Positions 21,381 through 28,618 are shown, numbered from the stretch's first letter. The stretch is 64,000 bases of DNA from Proluteimonas luteida (GCF_021191695.1 NZ_JAIWPT010000013.1:62001-126000); one strand, 5' to 3'. Translations and numbers: made by a program. The notes: generated by a model from the letters alone, not told the origin.

Positions 21381-22775
21381 TCAGTCGCGCTCGCCGCCGC
21401 CCAGCGCATCGTCCAACAGCGATTGCGCGGCCTCGCCCGGCAGCGATTCCACGCCGCGCAGCTGGCGCTCGATCGCGCGCGTGCGCACGCCGGCCTGCTT
21501 GATGCTGTTCTGTACCGTGTCGAGCTGGCTGGTCGCCTTCTCCAGCACCGTCGCGAACTTGCCGAACTCGGTCTTCACCGCGCCCAGCACCTGCCAGACC
21601 TCGCTCGAGCGCTTCTCGATCGCCAGGGTGCGGAAGCCCATCTGCAGGCTGTTGAGCAGCGCGGTGAACGTGGTCGGGCCGGCCAGCACGATGCGATGCT
21701 CGCGCTGCAGCAGGTCGACCAGGCCGGCGCGGCGGATGGTTTCCGCATACAGGCCCTCGGTCGGCAGGAACATCACCGCGAAGTCGGTCGTGTGCGGCGG
21801 GATCACGTACTTGTCGCTGATCGACTTGGCCTGCACCCGGATCGCGCGCTCCAGCTGCGCGGCCGTCGTCTTCACCATCTCGACGTCGCCCTTGTCCTGC
21901 GCGTCGAGCAGGCGCTCGTAGTCCTCGCGCGGGAACTTGGCATCGACCGGCAACCACACCGGCGTGTCGGCATCGCCGCGGCCCGGCAGGCGGATCGCGA
22001 AATCCACCGCCTCGCCACTGCCCGGATTCACCCGCACGCCCTTGCCGTACTGCTCCTGGGTCAGGGTCTGCTCGAGGATGTTCTCCAGCTGCACCTCGCC
22101 CCAGCCGCCGCGATCCTTGACGTTGGTCAGTACCCGCTTGAGGTCGCCGACGCCCGTCGCCAGCTGCTGCATCTCGCCCAGCCCGCGCTGGACCTGCTCC
22201 AACCGCTCGGACACCAGCTTGAACGACGCGCCCAGCCGCGCCTCCAGCGTCGACTGCAGCTTCTCGTCGACGGTCGCCCGCATCTGTTCCAGCTTCGCCG
22301 CGTTGTCGGCCTGCAGCTTCTGCAGCTGCTGCTCCAGCGTCGCCCGCATTTCGCCGATGCGCTGCTCGTTGCGCTGGGTCAGCTCGGCCAGCCTCGCGCC
22401 CAGCGCATCGGCGAAACGCTGCTGCTGGTCCGCGCCCTCGATACGCGCCTTGCGCGCGTCCTCGTTCAACGCCTCCCGCAGCACGTCCAGGCGCTGGTCG
22501 GTGGTCTGGGTGAACGCATCGAGCCGCTGGTCGGTGCGCGCCGCCACCGCCTGCAGCTGCGCCCCGAACGCATCGATGCGCTGCGCCTGCGCCGTCGACA
22601 GCCCGTCGAGCTGCTGCCGCAGCTCGACCCGGCCATCGCGCTGCTCCTCGCGCAGCGCACGCTCCAGCGAATCGCCGATCCGCTCCGGGCGGCGCAACAG
22701 CAACACGACGAGCAGCCCCGTCGCCACCGCGACGAGGACCACGAGCAGGATCAGCAGCAATTGGGTCAGGTCCAT
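21381..22775 (-). CDS. rmuC: DNA recombination protein RmuC
   Basis: A 464-residue protein with an N-terminal membrane segment (about residues 5-27), a long coiled coil rich in Gln/Glu/Arg (about 40-185) and the RmuC nuclease-like domain (about 190-440). The domain contains GWGEVQLENILEQTL, PVDAKFPREDYERLL and VMFLPTEGLYAE. RmuC limits inversions at short repeats in E. coli. It is convergent with mlaA, and its 5' end faces the cassette array. Its location at the array's left edge, where an integrase gene would be expected, is notable. Confidence 0.92.
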   Translation of the reverse strand: MDLTQLLLILLVVLVAVATGLLVVLLLRRPERIGDSLERALREEQRDGRVELRQQLDGLSTAQAQRIDAFGAQLQAVAARTDQRLDAFTQTTDQRLDVLREALNEDARKARIEGADQQQRFADALGARLAELTQRNEQRIGEMRATLEQQLQKLQADNAAKLEQMRATVDEKLQSTLEARLGASFKLVSERLEQVQRGLGEMQQLATGVGDLKRVLTNVKDRGGWGEVQLENILEQTLTQEQYGKGVRVNPGSGEAVDFAIRLPGRGDADTPVWLPVDAKFPREDYERLLDAQDKGDVEMVKTTAAQLERAIRVQAKSISDKYVIPPHTTDFAVMFLPTEGLYAETIRRAGLVDLLQREHRIVLAGPTTFTALLNSLQMGFRTLAIEKRSSEVWQVLGAVKTEFGKFATVLEKATSQLDTVQNSIKQAGVRTRAIERQLRGVESLPGEAAQSLLDDALGGGERD

Positions 22776-23052
22776 CCCGACAAGTGTAGCGACGCGCGTC
22801 TCAGCGGATGCGCCCCGTCGTCATCGCTGTCCCGGCCCACGGCGCGCCATGGGCGCCACGCCATCCGGCGCCTTGTCCACCCCCCGACCCGGTGATAGCG
22901 TTCCGGGATGCAAACCGCCAGACGCCGACACCCCGGGATTAGGCACCCCTGAACCGGCAAGCTATTGATAGATAAAGAAATCCTCTAAATCCGGAGTCAG
23001 ATAAACTCTGATCAGGTCGATGGATTACACGTCAATATGACTTCGAATAGGC
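22776..23052. other. Left flank of the cassette array; no gene, no integrase remnant
   Basis: No open frame of note. GC-rich to about 22960, then abruptly AT-rich (22962-23050), with a short inverted repeat TCAGA-TAAAC-TCTGA near 22997-23011. This patch could hold an attI remnant or a cassette promoter, but no good paired -35/-10 was found. No integrase-like coding was seen on either strand. Confidence 0.55.
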
Positions 23053-23075
23053 GTTAGCCATCACGAGACACATCT

Positions 23076-23498
23076 GTGCTTACTGTAGTTCCAGACAAGA
23101 CTTTTGATCCAACCCTCTGTGAGTGCTGCGGCAAGACGACTCGCGGTGTGTCGGGCTGGATCGAAGATTCAGACAAGACTCTGGCTGCCTACTTGATCCA
23201 TTGGACTCAATCATCCAAAGAGCACGATGCAAACTTCGATCTTATCTTCGGCAAGTGGGGAGACGAGGCTACGCCAAACGACCGATCCGTAGCTTCGTTC
23301 GCATACCGCCCCTCCGAGAGCTCGTTCATGGTCATAGATTCGCGCACTAGGCCAGCCGGGCAGACCAACCAGGTAGCTTCGTTCCCGCTCACACGGGACG
23401 AGATTGTTGGTACACCGCTAGCCCCGTACTTGTTCGGCCTCTTGGACGCAATATGGCTCCAAGATCCGCGCATCACCGACATTCGCGGTGATGGCTAA
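23076..23498 (+). CDS. Cassette 1: conserved hypothetical protein with CxxC motif
   Basis: A 140-residue soluble protein with GTG start. It has an N-terminal CECCGKTTRGVSG, which could bind metal or be redox active. A conserved-looking core follows (AAYLIHWTQ, ANFDLIFGKWGDEATPNDR), then LTRDEIVGTPLAPYLFGLLD and WLQDPRI. The pattern resembles a widespread uncharacterised family, but no function is known to me. The TAA stop lies inside the R'' box of attC 1. The GTG start is 17 bases downstream of the left recombination box, leaving almost no leader, so expression probably depends on a promoter outside the cassette. Confidence 0.7.
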   Translation: MLTVVPDKTFDPTLCECCGKTTRGVSGWIEDSDKTLAAYLIHWTQSSKEHDANFDLIFGKWGDEATPNDRSVASFAYRPSESSFMVIDSRTRPAGQTNQVASFPLTRDEIVGTPLAPYLFGLLDAIWLQDPRITDIRGDG

Positions 23499-23552
23499 CA
23501 ATTCATTCAAGCCGACGCCGCTTCGCGGCGCGGCTTAACTCAAGCGTTAGGT
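23493..23552 (+). repeat. attC 1
   Basis: 60-bp site. R'' GGCTAAC at 23493-23499, R' GTTAGGT at 23546-23552, central hairpin GACGCCGCTTCGCGGCGC. Among the best-preserved sites of the array. Confidence 0.9.
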
Positions 23553-23555
23553 GGC

Positions 23556-23882
23556 ATGGACAGATCAACGCGAGATTCTTGTCCTTACTGTGGCGGATAC
23601 TGCCTATCCCGTTGGGCCAGAGCTTGTCTTGGCCCTGCCAGATCTGTTCGGTGTGCCACTTGCGGTCAGCGCGTGAGTGTCGCTTGGCTTCCTGGCATCG
23701 TTCTTTCGCTGCTCATTGGCGTAGCTGCAACTTTTGGTGGCGGTGCAGCCGTGTTCTACTTAGTTCCAGACAGTCCGGGGTGGTGGGCCATTGTGTTCGG
23801 GGTTGCTGGCCTAATGTCTGCTGCCCCACTAGTTCTGGTCTGGAACAGGTTTGTTCCGTTGGTGGCTCGCAATGCCACCTAA
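23556..23882 (+). CDS. Cassette 2: zinc-ribbon plus two-pass membrane protein
   Basis: A 108-residue hypothetical protein. Residues 9-36 contain two CxxC pairs (CPYCGGYC and VRCATCGQR), a likely zinc ribbon. Two hydrophobic segments follow (about residues 45-69 and 74-96). The ATG comes four bases after the attC 1 R' box and the TAA stop lies in the R'' box of attC 2. So the gene fills the whole cassette. Probably an inner-membrane protein with a cytoplasmic metal-binding head. Function unknown; cassette 4 has the same plan. Confidence 0.7.
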   Translation: MDRSTRDSCPYCGGYCLSRWARACLGPARSVRCATCGQRVSVAWLPGIVLSLLIGVAATFGGGAAVFYLVPDSPGWWAIVFGVAGLMSAAPLVLVWNRFVPLVARNAT

Positions 23883-23936
23883 CAATTCATTCAAGCCGAT
23901 GCCGCTTCGCGGCGCAGCTTAACTCGGGCGTTAGGC
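23877..23936 (+). repeat. attC 2
   Basis: 60-bp site. R'' ACCTAAC at 23877-23883, R' GTTAGGC at 23930-23936, near-identical internal sequence to attC 1. Confidence 0.9.
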
Positions 23937-23939
23937 GCT

Positions 23940-24176
23940 ATGGGAACAGGCACCATCAACAACGAAACAAGGCTGGCCTTGGGCTTGGGGGCCTTAGTCA
24001 TTGTTTGGCTTGCGGCCGCATACATCTTCCGAGACAGCTTGGGCCTTATCGTTTTCCTGGTGCTTGGCCTCGCAACTTTCATACAGTTTCTTCGTGTTGT
24101 TGTGCTCGGCGGCAGGCGCAAGACGCTCAAGGACTTATGGTCTGCACTTAAAGATGCGTTCTGGGGGATAGGATGA
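23940..24176 (+). CDS. Cassette 3: small two-pass membrane protein
   Basis: A 78-residue hypothetical protein with two closely spaced hydrophobic segments (about residues 12-31 and 34-55) and a basic, amphipathic tail (GGRRKTLKDLWSALKDAF). The ATG is three bases after the R' box of attC 2. The TGA stop is 31 bp before attC 3 rather than within it. No recognised family. Confidence 0.6.
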   Translation: MGTGTINNETRLALGLGALVIVWLAAAYIFRDSLGLIVFLVLGLATFIQFLRVVVLGGRRKTLKDLWSALKDAFWGIG

Positions 24177-24207
24177 TCCGCAAGATCAGGCTTGCGTCTC
24201 CCGTCGC

Positions 24208-24267
24208 ATCCAACAATTCATTCAAGCCGAACGGGCTTTGTCCGTCGGCTTAATCCAGGTGTCAGGG
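24208..24267 (+). repeat. attC 3
   Basis: 60-bp site. R'' ATCCAAC at 24208-24214, R' GTCAGGG at 24261-24267. The central hairpin differs from its neighbours (GAACGGGCTTTGTCCGTC), but both halves of the stem are intact. Confidence 0.85.
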
Positions 24268-24271
24268 TGCC

Positions 24272-24592
24272 ATGTCAAAGTTCTCCTGCGGCCTATGCAA
24301 AGGCGAAATTCAAGATCATCTCATTCGATCGACAACAGCTCATCCGGAAGGTGAGCTTGTTTGCCCTCATTGCAACACCGTGCTGGTAGTTCGCCAGCCG
24401 ACACTACTGCAAAGGCGCGCTTACCTTCTAAGCATCGGCGCACTCATGCTGTTTCTACCATTTGTTTTTTCACATTCCATCCCATGGCGGGCTGCTGGGG
24501 TCCTGAGCGCAGCTGTCTTCGCCTCTGCAGCCATCCACTCTCACTTTGCATCGCGGACATTGACTCCAGTTCTGCGCAACAGTGGCGCCTAA
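24272..24592 (+). CDS. Cassette 4: zinc-ribbon plus two-pass membrane protein
   Basis: A 106-residue hypothetical protein. SCGLCKGEIQ and LVCPHCNTVLV give two CxxC pairs within the first 40 residues. Two hydrophobic segments lie at about residues 51-67 and 73-90. It shares architecture, not obvious sequence, with cassette 2. The TAA stop is in the R'' box of attC 4. Confidence 0.7.
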   Translation: MSKFSCGLCKGEIQDHLIRSTTAHPEGELVCPHCNTVLVVRQPTLLQRRAYLLSIGALMLFLPFVFSHSIPWRAAGVLSAAVFASAAIHSHFASRTLTPVLRNSGA

Positions 24593-24646
24593 AATGTCAT
24601 TCAAGCCGACGCCGCTTCGCGGCGCGCATTAACTCAGGCGTTGAGC
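24587..24646 (+). repeat. attC 4
   Basis: 60-bp site. R'' GCCTAAA at 24587-24593, R' GTTGAGC at 24640-24646, canonical GACGCCGCTTCGCGGCGC hairpin. Confidence 0.85.
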
Positions 24647-24650
24647 CGTA

Positions 24651-24950
24651 ATGACGCGAAATATCAGCTTTCAAGATCAAGAGCTCCTGCGCATCATCGG
24701 CGAGGTGCTGCACTACATCTGGGACCCAATCGGCGTAACTGGCGTACCCCAAGCCCGCGACGAATACTATGGCTATGTGCGGCCAGTGTTTACACTTCTT
24801 CGCTCCCGCGCTTCGGATGCCGATCTGTCCGCATACCTGGAGCAGATTGTCATCAACAGCATGGGTCTTCCGAGTCACAAAGAGCGCTCGGATGAGGCAG
24901 CATCCGTTCTTACAAGCTGGCGCGACTACCAAGCACGGGTTGTCGCCTAA
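24651..24950 (+). CDS. Cassette 5: small DUF1871-like hypothetical protein
   Basis: A 99-residue soluble protein, mostly helical in character. The segment LHYIWDPIGVTGVPQARDEYY resembles the 'WDPIG...DEY' core of a family of small uncharacterised proteins (DUF1871-like). I am not certain of the match. ATG right after the attC 4 R' box and TAA inside the attC 5 R'' box, a complete cassette. Confidence 0.65.
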   Translation: MTRNISFQDQELLRIIGEVLHYIWDPIGVTGVPQARDEYYGYVRPVFTLLRSRASDADLSAYLEQIVINSMGLPSHKERSDEAASVLTSWRDYQARVVA

Positions 24951-25003
24951 CAATTCATTCAAGCCGAATCCGATTCGCGGTCGGCTTGATTCAGGTATTA
25001 GCC
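24945..25003 (+). repeat. attC 5
   Basis: 59-bp site. R'' GCCTAAC at 24945-24951, R' degenerated to ATTAGCC at 24997-25003, hairpin GAATCCGATTCGCGGTC imperfect. Confidence 0.8.
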
Positions 25004-25006
25004 CGC

Positions 25007-25345
25007 ATGGAAGACGCAATCGCACGCCTGCTGGATCGCTATGCGACAGTCGCGGACGGCTCGAGTGCGCTCCTGCGTTCGGACTTTCTTACCCTGATCC
25101 AGCAGCATGCGGTTTCAGAGCCGCATTTCTGTGACGCCTTCGCCCAGGAGCTCGTGTCTCGGTTCGCCTCAGGCGACCTGGACGCGGATCGAGCCGCATT
25201 TGCGGCGGACGACCTGCATGCGGCTGCCGACTTCACTCTCCCATCGTTTGCTAGGCGCGTGTTCGCTCTTCTGGAGTATGGCGAGTCGTCGCCGACAGAA
25301 GCGCGGCAGCTTCTGGAGGGGTACGGTCCTGGCAGCGCGGCCTGA
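25007..25345 (+). CDS. Cassette 6: hypothetical protein, 112 residues
   Basis: Soluble, acidic, Ala-rich and probably helical (MEDAIARLLDRYATVADGSS; later FARRVFALLEYGESS). The ATG at 25007 directly follows the attC 5 R' box, so it is preferred over the upstream ATG at 24986, which lies inside attC 5. The TGA stop lies within the R''-like box of attC 6. No recognised family. Confidence 0.6.
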   Translation: MEDAIARLLDRYATVADGSSALLRSDFLTLIQQHAVSEPHFCDAFAQELVSRFASGDLDADRAAFAADDLHAAADFTLPSFARRVFALLEYGESSPTEARQLLEGYGPGSAA

Positions 25346-25395
25346 CAACTCATTTCAAGTCGACGCCTTCGGCTTGAACCAACAGCCAACTCCAC
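25340..25395 (+). repeat. attC 6 (degenerate)
   Basis: R'' GCCTGAC at 25340-25346 followed by AACTCATTTCAAGTCGACGCC and GGCTTGAACC. The hairpin is shortened and no R' box of GTTRRRY form follows, so the 3' half is damaged. Confidence 0.6.
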
Positions 25396-25488
25396 GGCCA
25401 GTGATAGCCTGCGTGGCACTGTCGCGCGCTGACGAAATCTGCAAGACCGATATCGATTTCCGGGTGCCCCGCCGGTATCCTCCGTACC

Positions 25489-25719
25489 GTCGACAACCTC
25501 GCGCCTTTCTCGCAGGGCAAGCGCGCTGCGCTCGACGGACAACGCCGCACATTCATCGACGGACCGTTCGCCGAGACGAAGGGACTGGTTGCCGGGTTCT
25601 GGCTCTGGGAGGTCAAAGACATGGATGAAGCTGTCAGCTGGGTGAAACGCTGTCCCAATCCGATGCCAGGACCATGCGAGATCGAGATCCCGCAGTACGA
25701 GATGACTGATTTCCTCTAA
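25489..25719 (+). pseudogene. Cassette 7: truncated YCII-related domain protein
   Basis: In the frame ending with TAA at 25717-25719 the translation includes FIDGPFAETKGLVAGFWLWE and VKDMDEAVSWVKRCPNPMPG, followed by EIEIPQYEMTDFL. This is the C-terminal half of a YciI/DGPF-type protein (normally about 120-140 residues). About 50 N-terminal residues are missing. No start codon is found in this frame upstream, only non-matching sequence after attC 6, so the cassette is a remnant. Confidence 0.75.
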
Positions 25720-25797
25720 CAAGTCAGCACCGGCCGGGCGTTGCAGCAAGTGCAGCCTGGTCGCTCGCTCTACGGACCTGCTACGGTCCAGTTAGCT
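25714..25797 (+). repeat. Candidate attC 7, divergent
   Basis: CTCTAAC at 25714-25720, overlapping the stop of the YCII remnant, and GTTAGCT at 25791-25797 could be the boxes of an 84-bp site. The interior does not match the other sites and shows only partial self-complementarity. Confidence 0.35.
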
Positions 25798-25813
25798 CGA
25801 ACATTGGGGCCCT

Positions 25814-26244
25814 ATGGAAGCAGTACTGGAAGTTGGTGGTTCTCTCGAGCATGACGGGGATCAGCTCGTCCGGTATACCGTGCGGCTCTCGAACGGGGGC
25901 TTTGCAGCTAGCACCTCGGCATGGGGAAACCCCGGTGACCATTTGCAACTAGCAGAAGCACTTCAGGGTTTTCCTGCTTCGGCAAACTCAACGGCCATCT
26001 ACGCCTTCGGCACGCCGGGCGCCGGCTACTGCCAACTCGAGTTCTTCTGCACCGACCGACTCGGACATGTAGGTCTGTGGGTCACCTTCGAGTCGGCTAC
26101 CCGGTCTGTCGCTCCGAGCAGCATGAGACGGCACGCCTTTTCATGCACTGCGACCCAGCCTCCATTGACACGTTCATTACCCAACTAAGGAGGTCCGTGT
26201 CGGGATCACAAAATAGGGCTAATCTTGTCGGCCTGGGGCCCTAA
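25814..26244 (+). pseudogene. Cassette 8: hypothetical gene with a -1 frameshift
   Basis: The frame from 25814 (LEVGGSLEHDGDQLVRYTVR, SNGGFAAST, LEFFCTDRLGHVG) is protein-like up to about 26095. After that it becomes implausible and ends at 26188. One base further along, the other frame continues naturally (YPVCRSEQHETARLFMHCDP, SIDTFITQLRRS) to a TAA at 26242-26244. That TAA is exactly inside the R'' box of attC 8, where cassette stops usually lie. Restoring one G near 26096 (Glu-Ser-Gly-Tyr-Pro) would give about 144 residues. Either a true frameshift or an assembly error. Function unknown. Confidence 0.7.
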
Positions 26245-26297
26245 CATTTCATTCAAGCCGATGCCGCTTCGCTGCACGGATTTATTCAGCGCTGGCC
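26239..26297 (+). repeat. attC 8
   Basis: 59-bp site. R'' CCCTAAC at 26239-26245. Canonical ATTTCATTCAAGCCGATGCCG left half, mutated right half, R' reduced to GCTGGCC at 26291-26297. Confidence 0.75.
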
Positions 26298-26311
26298 TTC
26301 CGAGACATATC

Positions 26312-26878
26312 ATGCGTAAGCTTCTAGCAACCGCAGCACTGCTTCCGGCTCTTGCGGCAGCATCTCCGCCACCGGACAGCATCAATGCCCTTTTCGCGGG
26401 TACGTGCATGAAGCATTTCTATTCGCAGGACAATCTGCGAAAAGCCATGAGTGACATGGGTGCTCCTGAGGCTCCTCCCGACAAGGCGGAGTTTTTTCTT
26501 GGCGGAAATCCTGGCAAAGCATGGTTTGTTATAGCGCCCTCCACAACGTATGTGGTTGCGCTACGCGATGATACGGTTTGTGCTGTTTTCGCACAGCGCG
26601 CAAACCCCGATCACGCTCATGCCGGCTTCTCGGCCTTGGTTGGTACTGCTCCGGAACCGCTGTTGGCTGCGGTTCAAGACGCAACTGGGCTCGGTCCAAA
26701 TGACAAGCACACTCGCACCATGGCGTACGCCTGGTCACGTCCCGAGGACAAAGACGAGCTTCTTTTTATCCTCACCACTTCTAAAAGTAGTGAAGCCACC
26801 GCTCAAGCCATGGCCTCAATGTCACTGGTAGGCAAGGCTGATAGTTCGAAGGCGATCCCGCTTCGCGGTACGCCTTAG
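26312..26878 (+). CDS. Cassette 9: exported hypothetical protein
   Basis: A 188-residue protein with a clear signal peptide (MRKLLATAALLPALAAASPP, cleavage near residue 19-21). A periplasmic domain with GTCMKHFYSQDNLRKAM and FFLGGNPGKAWFVIAPS follows. It resembles small uncharacterised periplasmic proteins of the NMCC_0638 type, weakly. The start at 26312 is taken because it lies just past attC 8 and begins the signal peptide; the frame from 26225 would run through attC 8. The frame reads into attC 9 before a TAG stop, so its C-terminal residues are attC-encoded. Confidence 0.65.
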   Translation: MRKLLATAALLPALAAASPPPDSINALFAGTCMKHFYSQDNLRKAMSDMGAPEAPPDKAEFFLGGNPGKAWFVIAPSTTYVVALRDDTVCAVFAQRANPDHAHAGFSALVGTAPEPLLAAVQDATGLGPNDKHTRTMAYAWSRPEDKDELLFILTTSKSSEATAQAMASMSLVGKADSSKAIPLRGTP

Positions 26879-26892
26879 CTCAGGCTTTAGCC
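26837..26892 (+). repeat. attC 9 (degenerate)
   Basis: R'' reduced to GCTGATA at 26837-26843, hairpin GCGATCCCGCTTCGCGGTACGC recognisable, R' TTTAGCC at 26886-26892. About 56 bp. Confidence 0.65.
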
Positions 26893-26895
26893 GCC

Positions 26896-27359
26896 ATCAC
26901 AGACATCCGTGCGGGCAGAATTGACGAGACAACTCGTTCCTCCAGGGAGTGGCTGTTGGTTGATGTTGGCTTTGCCAGAAAATCCGGAAGCTGTGGAGCC
27001 TCTCCGAGACCAACACGCATCTTGTTGAGCTAGCGGCAGTCTCTGTTCGGCCACTGAACATCGTGCTGGAGGCCCTGCTGTCAGTTGCCTTCGCGCGGAC
27101 AGGCAACCCCGCCGGCCGATCCATCGAACTCCGTGATGGCAAGTCACGATACTGGTATGTTGGCCCAGACCACACGTTACGGTCAGCGTTCACTGTGTCG
27201 GGAATGGACTATGGAGTGCCGCCAGTGATAGCGGTTGGCGGCTGGCAATTCATTCAAGCCGACGTTGGCTCGCAGCGCGGCTTGATCCAGGCGTTAGGCG
27301 GCTCTGATGAGTTCCTTGCAAGTCATACAAAGAGCGGCGTGGGCTTCACTAGGAGCTAG
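26896..27359 (+). pseudogene. Cassette 10: frameshifted gene with lost stop codon
   Basis: Two frames together give one protein-like sequence: TDIRAGRIDETTRSSREWLL and VDVGFARKSGSCG in the frame of 26896, then LSETNTHLVELAAVSVRPLN, IVLEALLSVAF and GKSRYWYVGPDHTL in the frame of 27063. One base appears lost near 26998. No ATG begins the first frame (ATC at 26896). In the second frame the codon where other cassettes have TAA (R'' box of attC 10) is TGG, so reading continues through attC 10 to 27359. Three lesions make this a decayed cassette. Confidence 0.65.
27240..27299 (+). repeat. attC 10
   Basis: 60-bp site. R'' mutated to GGCTGGC at 27240-27246, R' GTTAGGC intact at 27293-27299, stem partly preserved. 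Confidence 0.8.
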
Positions 27360-27600
27360 CGTCGCGGTCTTCATCCTGGGTATCTGGATGGTTGGAACCT
27401 TCCTCTGCCAGCCTCATGGCCCCAACGCGTTTGCTCTTAGCTTGTTCCTCTGTACCGTCTCGATTTTACTGTTCGGTTTTCGTGCATTCCAACGCCGTTC
27501 CCTTCGCATTGCTATCGGCACCACGGCACTAGCCGTTCTCGGCGGCCTCATGCTCCTCGCAAGCATCGGGCTTGCCATTCCGGGTTGCTCAGGTGTCTGA
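27307..27600 (+). CDS. Cassette 11: small membrane protein
   Basis: A 97-residue hypothetical protein with three hydrophobic segments (about residues 12-32, 42-60, 70-91) and a short basic loop FQRRSLR. ATG eight bases after the attC 10 R' box. The TGA stop is a few bases before attC 11. No recognised family. Confidence 0.62.
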   Translation: MSSLQVIQRAAWASLGASVAVFILGIWMVGTFLCQPHGPNAFALSLFLCTVSILLFGFRAFQRRSLRIAIGTTALAVLGGLMLLASIGLAIPGCSGV

Positions 27601-27603
27601 GCC

Positions 27604-27663
27604 GCCTAACGATTCATGCAAGCCGATGCCGCTTCTCGGAACCGCTTAACTCGGACGCCAGAC
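27604..27663 (+). repeat. attC 11
   Basis: 60-bp site. R'' GCCTAAC at 27604-27610, R' decayed to GCCAGAC at 27657-27663, hairpin GATGCCGCTTCTCGGAAC imperfect. Confidence 0.75.
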
Positions 27664-27668
27664 AACTC

Positions 27669-28079
27669 ATGGAAAATCCCTGGACTTCACAGCTCATAGG
27701 TCAACCCGTTGAGGCCATCGAGCAATGGGAGGGCTGTCCTTGCGTCGTTAGATTTGCCGGCGGGTATCGCCTACAGATTGAGTCGTTATGGCGCTTGCTC
27801 TCTTCCGGCACACTGATGCTCACAAGCCGGGACGATGGCCAGCTTTTCGGCCGCAATGAGCCCGTGCACGTCATGTCGGAGCTTTCCAGCAAGCTGCTTG
27901 GCCAAACCCTCAGTGCACTCCAAGTGACACAAGGAACGGCTGACCTCACTCTCCACTTCGGCGAGCAGATCCTCCAGGTTGTCTCGGACTCAAGTGGTTA
28001 CGAGGCCTGGCAGGTAGATGGCCCAACGGGCACAGTGGCGGTCGGTCAAGGTGGCGGCAATTTGGCGGTCTGGGGCTGA
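27669..28079 (+). CDS. Cassette 12: DUF6188-like protein
   Basis: A 136-residue soluble protein. LIGQPVEAIEQWEGCPCVVR, YRLQIESLWRLLSSG and SGYEAWQVDGPTG match the general pattern of the DUF6188 family of small beta-rich proteins (IGxPV, IESxWRL, GYExW). Some relatives occur near toxin-immunity loci, which would be a guess here. The start at 27669 is the first ATG after attC 11; the longer frame from 27585 passes through the attC site. TGA stop just before attC 12. Confidence 0.7.
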   Translation: MENPWTSQLIGQPVEAIEQWEGCPCVVRFAGGYRLQIESLWRLLSSGTLMLTSRDDGQLFGRNEPVHVMSELSSKLLGQTLSALQVTQGTADLTLHFGEQILQVVSDSSGYEAWQVDGPTGTVAVGQGGGNLAVWG

Positions 28080-28082
28080 TCT

Positions 28083-28142
28083 GCCCAACACTTCATTCAA
28101 GCCGAAGTCGCTTCGCGGCGCAGCTTGAATGCCGGGTTAGGC
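28083..28142 (+). repeat. attC 12
   Basis: 60-bp site. R'' GCCCAAC at 28083-28089, R' GTTAGGC at 28136-28142, good stem. Confidence 0.85.
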
Positions 28143-28162
28143 GGCGATCCACCCGATCCGCA

Positions 28163-28549
28163 ATGGAAACATTTATGCACTCTGACATTGCACAGCTGGA
28201 AGAACGCCTTCGTACTGCCATGTCAACGAGCGACGTCGCGGGACTCGACGCGCTCATTGACGACAGGCTTTGTTTCATGGGAGCGGATGGCAATCTGTAT
28301 GGCAAAGCGGATGATCTTGCGTTGTACCGTTCGGGCACACAACGGATCACGCACATAGCCATTGAGGATTTGCTGATCGAGCAGCATGGGTCAACCGCTA
28401 TTACAGTCGTCTTGGCTGATCTGGCCGGGGTTCTGAGTGGCCAGCCCTTCGAGGGACGTTTCCGATACATGCGAACATGGGTGCGCGGCGAACTCGATTG
28501 GAAGATCGTGTCCGGAAGTGTTTGCAGCGTGGGTGCGCCAGGCCTTTGA
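28163..28549 (+). CDS. Cassette 13: NTF2-like/DUF4440 domain protein
   Basis: A 128-residue protein with the NTF2-like (SnoaL/DUF4440) pattern. It has an N-terminal helix pair (AQLEERLRTAMSTSDVAGLD), LIDDRLCFMGADGNLYGKAD, a central VVLADLAG strand, and a terminal RYMRTWVRGELDWKIVSGS. Such domains form small cone-shaped folds, some enzymatic, many of unknown role. ATG 20 bases after the attC 12 R' box. TGA stop 14 bp before attC 13. Confidence 0.8.
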   Translation: METFMHSDIAQLEERLRTAMSTSDVAGLDALIDDRLCFMGADGNLYGKADDLALYRSGTQRITHIAIEDLLIEQHGSTAITVVLADLAGVLSGQPFEGRFRYMRTWVRGELDWKIVSGSVCSVGAPGL

Positions 28550-28562
28550 GGCTGAATACGCG

Positions 28563-28618
28563 GCCCAGCAATTCGTTCAACCCGGAACCGTTTCGCGGGG
28601 CGGCTTATGGCGTTATGC
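28563..28618 (+). repeat. attC 13
   Basis: 56-bp site. R'' GCCCAGC at 28563-28569, R' GTTATGC at 28612-28618, hairpin GGAACCGTTTCGCGGGGC imperfect. Confidence 0.7.

Noticed and set aside
22965..23007. Cassette promoter (TTGATA ... TAAACT) left of the array
   Set aside because: The hexamers are not at 16-18 bp spacing; kept only as an AT-rich region of possible interest.
22776..23052. Search for an integron integrase or its remnant at the left end of the array
   Set aside because: No tyrosine-recombinase-like coding on either strand; rmuC begins immediately to the left.
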